A DNA stretch of 56,113 nt from Syntrophomonadaceae bacterium (GTDB lineage Bacteria; Bacillota; PH28-bin88), in assembly GCA_018333865.1 (NCBI GenBank), contig JAGXSE010000018.1, forward strand, positions 1 to 56,113, written 5' to 3'. The position numbers and the translations under genes are program-made. The notes under the pieces are model-generated. The model had not been told where the DNA came from. It saw nothing but the letters and a program-made list of their open reading frames with translations, and did no database searches. Positions within the stretch are counted from its first letter, which is position 1, and every line of letters starts with the position of its first letter. Positions 1 through 6,706 of the stretch are shown here, in pieces.

Positions 1-164
1 CCCCGGCCATCCGTTGGAATGATTTCACCGGTCTTGTCATCCACTCTCCCAACGAGGGTTCGCTTGGAACGGGACTGCTGCTTTTCTTTATCCCAGTAGG
101 ACACGGACTCATAGGCGTATGTAATACCGGATCGCGTATCCTTCTGGCGAATAATGGCTGCCAT
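1..164 (-). CDS. IS1634-like transposase, N-terminal fragment
   Basis: About 54 N-terminal residues of a transposase that runs off the left edge. The visible part begins MAAIIRQKDTRSGITYAYES and continues with a basic stretch (SRSKRTLVGRVDDKTGEIIP), the usual opening of IS4/IS1634-superfamily transposases in Clostridia. The start is fixed by a strong AGGAGGTG ribosome binding site just upstream of the ATG. The DDE catalytic core lies outside the window, so activity cannot be judged. The element ends about 110 bases upstream, where it has invaded the neighbouring ATPase gene. The family call comes from the N-terminus only. Confidence 0.6.
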   Translation of the reverse strand, partial: MAAIIRQKDTRSGITYAYESVSYWDKEKQQSRSKRTLVGRVDDKTGEIIPTDGR

Positions 165-174
165 CAGAGCACCT

Positions 175-206
175 CCTCGTTATGTATATTGTATCACATA
201 ACGAGG
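175..206. repeat. Perfect 10-bp inverted repeat upstream of transposase
   Basis: CCTCGTTATG and CATAACGAGG form perfect 10-bp arms around a 12-base spacer. The left arm overlaps the transposase ribosome binding site, so a hairpin here could hide the site in RNA, or the repeat could be a binding site for the transposase or a repressor. Confidence 0.7.
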
Positions 207-277
207 CGTGAAGCAACTATTAATGGGCCAATATGTCAATGTTTTCAAGGGTTTTCAGCCTTTATGCAGCTGACTCG

Positions 278-847
278 TTATGTGTCAGCGGGAGGGCAGG
301 TTTTAAGACCAAGTTTATTAAACATTTTATATGCTTGATTCACTACACCAGTCACACTTCCTATCAACCCAACTCCAGATATATTGCCAATAATATCAGC
401 AATAATACCAAGTTCTGAGACAAACGGAATTGATTTCTCATTATACGCTATATCAGGATGTCTTTTAATAAAATAAACTGAATATGCAACTTCAAAGTGA
501 GTAAATCTCCCCTTTGCTTGACCCTTTTGACTATTTATCAACTCAAGTAAAGCACGGGCAGGTGATGTGTTTATTTGATCCCTAAAGTCAAGATTAAATA
601 CCAGACTTTTAGGGTAGTCTTCAATAATTTCTTTATTCAGTTGCCTGATTAAACTTGATTTTCCAACACCTCCAACACCGTAGTAAACTAATACATCGTA
701 TTTATTCTCATGGTTAAAGTTTGACTCTTTCACTTTAATAACATGATTCCTAAAGGATTTCTTTGGTTCTTCTCTATCCGTGAATTTTTTTGTTGCGATA
801 TAATTTCTCTTATTTTTATTGAAACTATGCTTTGGAGTTATTGCCAT
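278..847 (-). CDS. STAND-type P-loop ATPase, C-terminus lost to IS insertion
   Basis: A 189-residue product with a clear Walker A motif (YYGVGGVGKSSL, residues about 55-66) after a basic N-terminus and followed by an acidic strand (VFNLDFRD). This layout is typical of STAND/NB-ARC-like ATPases of Firmicutes, which normally continue for hundreds of residues with sensor repeats such as TPR. Here the reading frame stops at ADT-stop exactly where the IS1634-like end begins, so the ATPase core, the regulatory domains and the stop codon have been replaced by IS sequence. The ATG has a GGGGGG ribosome binding site. STAND ATPases include regulators and phage-defence proteins. Which type this was cannot be told, and the remnant is probably inactive. 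Confidence 0.6.
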   Translation of the reverse strand: MAITPKHSFNKNKRNYIATKKFTDREEPKKSFRNHVIKVKESNFNHENKYDVLVYYGVGGVGKSSLIRQLNKEIIEDYPKSLVFNLDFRDQINTSPARALLELINSQKGQAKGRFTHFEVAYSVYFIKRHPDIAYNEKSIPFVSELGIIADIIGNISGVGLIGSVTGVVNQAYKMFNKLGLKTCPPADT

Positions 848-914
848 CTTTTTATCCCCCCTCGTATAAATTGAAAAATTATCAGATATTATTAATCTTA
901 ATCACCTTATATTT

Positions 915-1130
915 TTACTGCCCCGACGATGTCTTTTCTGTCGGGACAATCCCAATATCAGCTGTTTTTATATAATTAAGAAATAAGGTGCCAAGGGGCA
1001 ATCGATCACTTCGAGAAATCTTGTTCCATTCATATCCCTTAAACAAATCACGGACAAGAAACACCTCTTCAGGCAATAGATCTGATAATTCAGATTTTGC
1101 TTTATCTAATAATTCATTCACAGCTGGCAT
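915..1130 (-). CDS. DUF1413 family small protein
   Basis: A 71-residue protein with the DUF1413 pattern: LLPEEVFLVRDLFKGYEW, then SRSDRLPLGTLFLNYI. DUF1413 proteins are short, of unknown biochemical function, and often found in accessory regions; some resemble small transcription-associated proteins. The start has a GGGAGGTAAGAA ribosome binding site. It lies upstream of the truncated ATPase on the same strand with a gap of about 70 bases, so the two may have formed a unit before the IS insertion. Confidence 0.6.
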   Translation of the reverse strand: MPAVNELLDKAKSELSDLLPEEVFLVRDLFKGYEWNKISRSDRLPLGTLFLNYIKTADIGIVPTEKTSSGQ

Positions 1131-1573
1131 TTCTTACCTCCCACAAGAATAACTCCATCAACAACATTATTATTTCAATTGTACCCCTGCAAGAAGTATT
1201 TCACAAGAAAAATCGACCTAATATTTGGTAATTTCGCCATTCGCGACATCCCATAATCTTCCTGCTTCATGCTTCCTCTTCTCTATTCTACATCACAATT
1301 CTTTAAAGAATTGAAGTCAAACATTAAACCATCTATTTTCTAACAAAATAACCGTAACTGCATCTACAGCTACGGCCTGTGTTTGTCAAATAAAAAGTGC
1401 AGCGATTGGTCACGAAAAAATACAGCACTCCCTCAACACCGAAATGTGATAGGTTTGGTTTCGTGAACAGAGTTAAGGTTAAGGTTTCTGTCATGGTTAG
1501 CCCCCGCGGGGGCTAACCATGACGGGCGCGGCGCTGGGCGCACCCCTCGCCGCGAATAAATGCGGGATTCCAA
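1131..1573. other. Gene-free region with no recognised coding sequence
   Basis: I see no convincing gene here. The only notable structure is a 34-bp palindrome listed separately. The right side passes into the end of an IS21-like element. Confidence 0.5.
1490..1523. repeat. Perfect 34-bp palindrome
   Basis: Each 17-base arm reads GTCATGGTTAGCCCCCG and meets its exact complement with no spacer. It has a GC-rich centre (CCCCCGCGGGGG) and no T-run, so it is not a typical terminator. It sits just outside the IS21-type terminal repeats and may be two abutted copies of one element end, or a strong cruciform. Confidence 0.85.
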
Positions 1574-1686
1574 GTGACCAGGTGCAGGATAGCGGCGCGT
1601 ACAACCGCTGGATTTTCAGATGACCAAGTACTGTATTTTTGGTGACCATCTGCTGCACTTTGGGCGACCCAATGCTGTCTTCCGCG
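1574..1686. repeat. IS21-type terminal multiple repeats
   Basis: The word TGACCA (or close variant CGACCC) recurs with starts at 1575, 1621, 1643 and 1665, the last three at an exact 22-base period, each followed by a related tail such as AGTACTGTATTTTTG and TCTGCTGCACTTTG. IS21-family ends carry such multiple terminal repeats, bound by the IstA transposase. Orientation fits the adjacent minus-strand istB remnant. Confidence 0.5.
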
Positions 1687-1709
1687 TGATCCGGCGATGG
1701 GGGTTTCTG

Positions 1710-1943
1710 TCAAAAATCCATGCCGATCGGCAATATTGGCTGGTTGCCATTTGACCGTACCGCTTTCACAAATTCACCGCATCCAATAAAGTTTTCAATC
1801 TGGACTACGATGTCCTGCTTGCTCCACTCATATGGCTCCGGCTCTGCGCCGAACCGTTCGAGAATGACGCGATTCTGCTCCTCGGTGAACCAAATCCGCA
1901 TGGACTCTCCCAGCCGTTTCAGGCTTTTCTCTGTCAGTGTCAT
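1710..1943 (-). CDS. Small accessory protein of an IS21-like element
   Basis: A 77-residue protein starting MTLTEKSLKRLGESMRIWFT. The ATG overlaps the stop of the upstream istB remnant in an ATGA arrangement, which argues for translational coupling in the original element. Charged helices (WFTEEQNRVILERFGAE) suggest a small helical protein. Similar short frames follow istB in some Clostridia IS21 elements, but I know of no assigned function. Because the istB copy is truncated, this gene is probably silent. Confidence 0.45.
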   Translation of the reverse strand: MTLTEKSLKRLGESMRIWFTEEQNRVILERFGAEPEPYEWSKQDIVVQIENFIGCGEFVKAVRSNGNQPILPIGMDF

Positions 1944-2370
1944 TGCCCCACACCCCATCTCCGCTGGCGCTGCAGGGATTCCTCCAGACGGTGGCCGGGG
2001 CCGGAGAACACGAGGATGTGGCTATGGTGAATCAGGCGGTCAATCATAGCAGCGGTGAGTTTATCGTTGCCGAACACCGTGTTCCACTGGGCGAATTCCA
2101 AATTGGATGTGATGATGAGGCTCTTTTGCTCGTAGCAGTCGGATACCACCTGAAACAGCAACTTGCTGGCTTCCTTGTGCAACGTGATGAACCAAATCTC
2201 GTCCAGGACCAGTAGCTCCACCATACGAAGCGACGCCATAAAGCCGGACAGCGTACCGCGCTGATGCCTTTCTTGTAAGATGTTGGCCAGTCCTGTAGTG
2301 GTGAAAAAACGAACAGGCCGTCCATGTCGGCAAAGGTTTAGGGCAGTGGCAAGATGAGTTTTACCGTTAT
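1940..2370 (-). pseudogene. istB: IstB-like ATPase (IS21 helper), N-terminally truncated
   Basis: IstB is the AAA+ helper of the IstA transposase in IS21 elements. The open frame begins abruptly at NGKTHLATAL, the second half of the Walker A motif, and runs through a Walker B-like VELLVLDE, a sensor region (IITSNLEFAQW) and the usual C-terminal AAMIDRLIHHSHI segment. The N-terminal DNA-binding part (about 100 residues) is missing. Upstream of the break the sequence switches to a second, oppositely oriented istB copy. No istA is present, so this is a dead remnant. Confidence 0.75.
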
Positions 2371-2382
2371 GTAAAGCTTTCC

Positions 2383-2821
2383 ATAACGGTAAGACCCATC
2401 TTAGTATAGCGCTTGGGATGAAGGCCTGCTACGCCGGCTTCAATGTACGGTTTTATACAGCGGTCTCTGGCAAACGAGCTGGCGGAGGCGACACGGTTCA
2501 AGCGAGCCTCCATGCTTGAAAAAAGCCTTGCCAAGATTGATTTGCTGATCATAGATGAGTTGAGTTATCTCAACTTTAATCGTCATCAATCAGAGATGCT
2601 CTTCCAGGTGATATCGGAACGGTCCGAAAGGGCCAGTATTATCATAACCACCAACCTGGAATTCTCTAACTGGACAAGCTTGTTTGAAAATGAAATTAGG
2701 TTGCCGCTTTAGTTGACCGGATAACCTTCCGGTCGAATATACTCAACATGAATGTCAAGGAGTCTTATCGCCTGGAACAGACGCTTAGGAAAACGAAAAA
2801 TACTCAGAAGAGCCCAGGTTA
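2383..2821 (+). pseudogene. istB: Second IstB-like ATPase remnant with two frameshifts
   Basis: Another istB homologue, diverged from the minus-strand copy. The readable protein runs NGKTHLSIALGMKACYAG, then LANELAEATRFKRASMLEKS, a Walker B-like IDLLIIDELSYL, IITTNLEFSNW and finally VDRITFRSNILNMNVKESYR. It starts at the same Walker A codons as the opposite copy. Two frameshifts break it, one near 2465 and one near 2700 where an early TAG appears; the C-terminus continues in another frame to TAA at 2821. It is non-functional and N-terminally truncated. Confidence 0.75.
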
Positions 2822-3031
2822 AAGTAACGTTTTGGGATGGTTGATTAATGTTGCTAATAAAAGAATATTTGAAAGCTTACCGATAGAACATGCGGGAACC
2901 CTCCCGGATGCCCTTTAAAAAGAATTGCCTAAAGAATACGAGTGCCCGGCAGTTGATGATAAAGGTCGTGTCTAGGAATATAAAGAGCAAGATGTCTGTG
3001 AACACCCAAGGAAAAGGCTATGCTAAGCGCA

Positions 3032-3082
3032 CCCCCGGTAAAATCTCCTCGGGCTACGCCCTCATTCCGATTTCACCGGGGG
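3032..3082. repeat. Imperfect 14-bp inverted repeat
   Basis: CCCCCGGTAAAATC and GATTTCACCGGGGG pair over 13 of 14 positions around a 23-base loop. It lies between the istB remnant and the IS21 terminal repeats and may be part of the element's non-coding end. Confidence 0.6.
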
Positions 3083-3130
3083 ATCTCACCAACGGATGGT
3101 GGCTCAACTTTTTCCCAGCGTTTTCCCTAA

Positions 3131-3203
3131 AGTGGATCACTTTTTTCCTGGCGTTAGTGGATCAATTTTTTTTTCTGGCGAGTGGATCACATTTTTCTTG
3201 ACA
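3131..3203. repeat. IS21-type end: three 25-bp tandem repeats
   Basis: AGTGGATCA begins at 3131, 3156 and 3181, an exact 25-base period, each followed by a T-rich tail and CTGGCG or CTTGACA. This is the pattern of the multiple terminal repeats at IS21-family ends. I place the outer end near TTGACA around 3203, as the reverse strand then begins with TGT, usual for these elements. Confidence 0.65.
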
Positions 3204-3703
3204 ATCGCAACTTATGGCAAATAAAAACAATGACACCCTTTTTGGGTATAATTGAGTCGCTAAAAACACCATAAATCCCATAAAAAGGGTGTGTTAGCGG
3301 TATAATAAAGTGCAGCAAAAACGGCCACATCTTAGGATATTAGCAAAAAAGAGCCTTTTTGGGGCTCTACTATCTCCAACACCTGGTTGCATTGTAGTAG
3401 CTCTCTGAACACTGCCTCGAATCTTCCAAAAAGGCGGAAAGACGGATTGAATCGTCGAACCATGAAGCCTTTTGATTATTAAACCAGGTGTTTCATGTCT
3501 GCAAGTCTCTGTTTCCCTCCTGAATAAGGAGGGAAACAGAGGATGCAACATTATGGAAATTGGAGATACAACACTTTGGAAAAATAACTTGCAACTTTGT
3601 GGAAAAAGTTCTTGCAAAAAACAGAACGTTAGAACTATTGCTGACACAAACGAAAACACATCGTTATCGAACCCATACTGGGCTAAATAGCGAGGTCTAT
3701 TTT
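3204..3703. other. Non-coding stretch with two inverted repeats
   Basis: No gene is recognised. ACACCCTTTTT (3233-3243) and AAAAAGGGTGT (3282-3292) form a perfect 11-bp inverted repeat around a 38-base spacer, which could be a mobile-element end. A strong hairpin lies further on and is listed separately. Short frames here show no familiar motif. Confidence 0.5.
3507..3541. terminator. Strong hairpin, 15-bp stem and 5-base loop
   Basis: CTCTGTTTCCCTCCT pairs perfectly with AGGAGGGAAACAGAG around the loop GAATA. There is no clear T-run on either side, so it may be a processed or palindromic element rather than a simple terminator. Confidence 0.5.
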
Positions 3704-4137
3704 CTATTCTTTGTTTTCAGCTTCAGCCGCCTTCTTGCGAGCATAGCTGGCACGTCTGTTCCTACGATTACGCTCCGCTTGGCAATCCCAACTATCGCAA
3801 TATAGTTGACGGCTCGAATGTCGCACAAAATATTTCCCACAAGCAAGGCAGGAGAGTATGGAAGATTGCGATTCACAATAATTAAGATCTTCATCTACCG
3901 GTGGTGTAACATCAGCTACCATTCTGGAAAAGGTGTACCAACAAATATCGAACACCGATTGAATGTCGGCTCCTTATCCGGGAATTCGTTGAAAAAATCT
4001 ATGTTTACAAAGCAGAACGCATTGATGGTAGACGAGTACAACATATCAAAATCGTTTATAACTGTATTGGTGAATTTGACCCATCGGTTTCTACATCCAC
4101 CCCAGAAAAAGAAAAATCGGCATAGCCGGTAATACAT
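3704..4137 (-). pseudogene. Broken gene with zinc-finger-like C-terminus
   Basis: The 3' part encodes CLACGKYFVRHSSRQLYCDS followed by WDCQAERNRRNRRASYARKK, that is CxxC ... C ... C with a basic tail, like the zinc-binding C-terminus of DUF6076 or CGNR-type proteins. The 5' part lies in another frame (FDMLYSSTINAFCFVNIDFF and on), and the two could be joined by a frameshift near 3945. I therefore read it as a decayed gene. The family match rests on the Cys pattern only. Confidence 0.3.
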
Positions 4138-4224
4138 ACCAAACTATGCCGATATTTTTCCGAGATTAAAAATCCCTAAGACGCACCCTCTAAGCGGCGG
4201 TTTTTATTTGTTAAAAAGAGCCCG

Positions 4225-4640
4225 TAATGACCTTCGCTACAGCTACCACGCATCCTTGCATAGCCAACCGCAAACTTTCGTCTGCGATAGACCATTACAG
4301 AACCCATGATAACCTTTGCTCGACTATCATGAGTACCTTAGAAGCCTGCAACAATCTCCCGACTGCTGCAAACCTCCAGTCAGCAAATAAAAGACCTGCG
4401 GCACCCATAATAATCTTAGCTCGACCATGATACATCCCTTTTGACCCGGTAACAATCCTGATCAGACTGCTACCGAGCCTTACAGGACATATCATGATCT
4501 GCCCGCCGGCTATCGCCCAGCCAATCGACCAGACGATAACCTTTGGCCGACCACTGCAAAGCCCTTATCAGACCTTGCAGCAGTCTGGGCTCGGCCATTA
4601 CGAACCCTGCGCTAATATTGTAACCAGGAGATAAAGTAAT
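4225..4640. repeat. Diverged direct repeats, about 32-bp core units
   Basis: A core resembling ATGATAACCTTWGCTCGACC recurs with starts near 4225, 4306, 4407 and 4533 (spacings about 81, 101 and 126). A second shared word, CAATC...GACTGCT, appears between units at about 4350 and 4452. Copies have drifted by substitutions. No gene is convincing on either strand in this part. The array could be an old tandem duplication or a degenerate repetitive coding tract. Confidence 0.45.
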
Positions 4641-4849
4641 ATACGCCTTTTTCAGCGAACATGATATGGCTGTTCTGACGTTAAATGCCAAAAAAAACGG
4701 GTTGTGGCGGCGGTTGTTTCAACTGGGTCTTGGCTTCAAACGAATGTCAATATTTGGGTATGCCCCCGATTAAGAGTCCTGCTGGAAATAATATTATTAA
4801 GCTGATTACTCTGTCTGCAGTTGAAATACAGCCAAGGCAAATGGTCCGG

Positions 4850-5563
4850 TTAAAAGCAAATAGAATTTCGGCCGCTATTTTTAGCCCGGTAGAGAGCTTC
4901 ATCTGCCTTGGTTAAAAGTGCATCGGGAGAGAGAAATTTATCGGGTATAGCCGTAGCTACCCCGATAGATACTGTCACGATTCCGGTGCATGAAGCAATA
5001 TGCGCTATCCTTAGTGCTCGCACATTGAGCAGGATTTGTTCCGCAATATGCTTAGCACCGTAATTATTCGTGTCTGTAAGCAAAACCACAAATTCTTCAC
5101 CGCCAAAGCGGGCAACAATATCTCTGGGTCTTTTTACCGTTTCCTGTAGGGCTGCTGCAACTTGCTGCAAACACTGATCCCCCTGGAGGTGACCGTAAGT
5201 ATCGTTGTATTTCTTAAAATGATCGATATCGATCATCAGGATGGCTAAGTATTCCTGCGAACGTACAGAACTGAGCCATTCTTTGCGGAAAGCCTCATTA
5301 AAAAACCTGCGGTTATGCAGACCTGTTAAAGAGTCGATTGTAGACATTATCTCCAGCTTTTGGGAAAGCACTATTAGTTCTCCCTGCATGATATCGGAGA
5401 TTTTAACCATGCTTTTCATCTGCTTTAGCAGTCGTTTGAATTTATGAAGCAGTGCTCGATAATGTTCTTCGTCTTGGGAAGTTGAAAAAGCGCCGCTCTC
5501 CAATAATTTTTCGCTTTCTTCCAGTATTTCGTCCTCTTTGGTGAAAATATCTATTCGTGCCAC
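4850..5563 (-). CDS. siaD: Diguanylate cyclase, SiaD-like (GGDEF)
   Basis: A 237-residue cytosolic protein with no membrane segment. Residues 1-75 are charged and helical, and the GGDEF domain fills about 75-237 with the entry motif DSLTGLHNRRFF, the metal/substrate site MIDIDHFKKYND and an intact active-site RFGGEEF. It makes cyclic di-GMP from two GTP. It is the last gene of a four-gene unit after the phosphatase, kinase and phosphoprotein genes. In Pseudomonas aeruginosa SiaD is switched on by binding unphosphorylated SiaC, and its N-terminal helices mediate this, which fits the short helical N-terminus here. No inhibitory RxxD site is obvious just before the GGEEF. Confidence 0.85.
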   Translation of the reverse strand: MARIDIFTKEDEILEESEKLLESGAFSTSQDEEHYRALLHKFKRLLKQMKSMVKISDIMQGELIVLSQKLEIMSTIDSLTGLHNRRFFNEAFRKEWLSSVRSQEYLAILMIDIDHFKKYNDTYGHLQGDQCLQQVAAALQETVKRPRDIVARFGGEEFVVLLTDTNNYGAKHIAEQILLNVRALRIAHIASCTGIVTVSIGVATAIPDKFLSPDALLTKADEALYRAKNSGRNSICF

Positions 5564-5598
5564 TCCTTCCGTTTAGGGTTGCATAAAGGCAGTTTGTT

Positions 5599-5991
5599 TT
5601 AATCGTTGTTAATAATTATGATCTGAAATGGTAGGACATCAATATCCTCCTTGAATTCTTGCCCGCATTCGATAGCTGTCTCATTTCTGGCATCACAGCA
5701 CCAGTTTACCTTAATTTTCTTGCCCTGTTCAGCGGCTTCTTCGAAGAAATCAAAAATGGTCAAAAAGACTTTGGAGGTGCTGCTATTAAAGTACACAATT
5801 TCAAACTCGGCAGTCACTTCTTTTACAGGCTCGACTGAAGCGATGTACTCTTTGAGCCAATCTACTACAGGTGTATAGAACTTGGCAGCGTTTTCGGGGA
5901 ATGACTCTCCACGAATCAAAAGAAGGCCTGTTGCTGGGTCAAAGTTTATATATGGAGTGGAAAGTGTTTTCTCGATTATTAATGTATTCAC
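5599..5991 (-). CDS. siaC: SiaC-type regulatory phosphoprotein (DUF1987)
   Basis: A 130-residue protein of the DUF1987/SiaC family, near the usual length. The conserved segment YFNSSTSKVFLTIFDFFEEA (residues 67-86) contains the Ser/Thr cluster that matches the phosphorylation site of SiaC (Thr68 in P. aeruginosa). SiaC is phosphorylated by SiaB and dephosphorylated by SiaA, and the unphosphorylated form binds and activates the SiaD cyclase. The gene follows the kinase gene with only a few bases between, so the two are probably translated together. The fold is SpoIIAA-like, an anti-anti-sigma-like partner-switching component. Confidence 0.85.
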   Translation of the reverse strand: MNTLIIEKTLSTPYINFDPATGLLLIRGESFPENAAKFYTPVVDWLKEYIASVEPVKEVTAEFEIVYFNSSTSKVFLTIFDFFEEAAEQGKKIKVNWCCDARNETAIECGQEFKEDIDVLPFQIIIINND

Positions 5992-5996
5992 AGCTA

Positions 5997-6557
5997 TTAC
6001 CTCCCTACGACTACTCGAATGCTAAAAAAGGAAAATTCCTGATCAACTGGCGTAAAACTATATTCAATGGGCTTGTCGGCCTTGCGAGCAATCTCGATCA
6101 GTCCGAGCCCCGCCCCTTTGCTGCCAGGATCCGGCTCTTTTCTGCGTCTCTCCTTATATAGGGCCTTGAGTTCATCTTTGTTGAGAAAGCGTACAGATTC
6201 AATCGTTTCACGCAAACGATCAATATCCTGATTGTAAATTCTATTTCCGCAGCTAATATAATAATGCCCGTCTTCATTCCGCCCAATTGCTACTACTCCT
6301 ATTCGTAGCTCATTTTCCATGTCTTCGCTTTTATGGCCTAGCTTTTCTGCAGAATAGTTCAGAATGTTTTGGGCCTGTTCAATAAAGATCGAAAATACCG
6401 CATGAGAAGTAAGATTGCTTGCGTCTTCAAATTCCAGATTTTTTCTAAGGGTATAACTGGCTCCTTCAATGCTAATTTGGGCAATTGGCCCGCAGTAGAA
6501 AAACATGATTTGTTTGAGTTTTACCTCCTGATAAAATTCATAAAGGCTATAGTTCAT
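5997..6557 (-). CDS. siaB: SiaB-family protein kinase (DUF6272)
   Basis: A 186-residue protein of the SiaB/DUF6272 family, a GHKL-type kinase that phosphorylates SiaC. A glycine-rich ATP-lid motif is seen at about residues 146-158 (GSKGAGLGLIEIAR), and an Asn/His-containing helix (SIFIEQAQNILNYS) replaces the classical N-box. The ATG has a GGAGGGG ribosome binding site. It is the second gene of the four-gene unit, opposing the PP2C phosphatase encoded upstream. The phosphatase/kinase/phosphoprotein trio is a partner-switching module that sets cyclic di-GMP output. Confidence 0.8.
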   Translation of the reverse strand: MNYSLYEFYQEVKLKQIMFFYCGPIAQISIEGASYTLRKNLEFEDASNLTSHAVFSIFIEQAQNILNYSAEKLGHKSEDMENELRIGVVAIGRNEDGHYYISCGNRIYNQDIDRLRETIESVRFLNKDELKALYKERRRKEPDPGSKGAGLGLIEIARKADKPIEYSFTPVDQEFSFFSIRVVVGR

Positions 6558-6706
6558 ATTTCCCCTCCTTCATTAAATATACGTCTGAAGTAACTATAAG
6601 CAATTTTGACATACCGCTTAAACGAGTCGGAGGACTATAAGCCGCAGCATGAAAAAACAAACATTACCAACTACCAGAAAAGGTGGGGAGACATCTTTTC
6701 GCTTTG

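Larger units (their letters stand above)
1..282. mobile_element. End of an IS1634-like insertion sequence
   Basis: This stretch holds the transposase start, its upstream region and the putative terminal end. The word CTCGTTATG occurs twice as such (around 176 and 274), and its reverse complement CATAACGAG occurs near 197, so the element end is rich in one inverted motif. The native sequence of the neighbouring ATPase gene stops making sense at about 275-290, which I take as the insertion boundary. The exact terminal base and any target duplication cannot be set, because the other end of the element is not in the window. Confidence 0.45.

Noticed and set aside
4225-4640. CRISPR array
   Set aside because: Repeat units are too diverged and spacers irregular; no cas gene is in the window.
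4685-4915. Plus-strand frame starting MPKKTGCGGGCFN
   Set aside because: It overlaps the 3' end of the siaD-like gene on the other strand, has no ribosome binding site and no recognised family.
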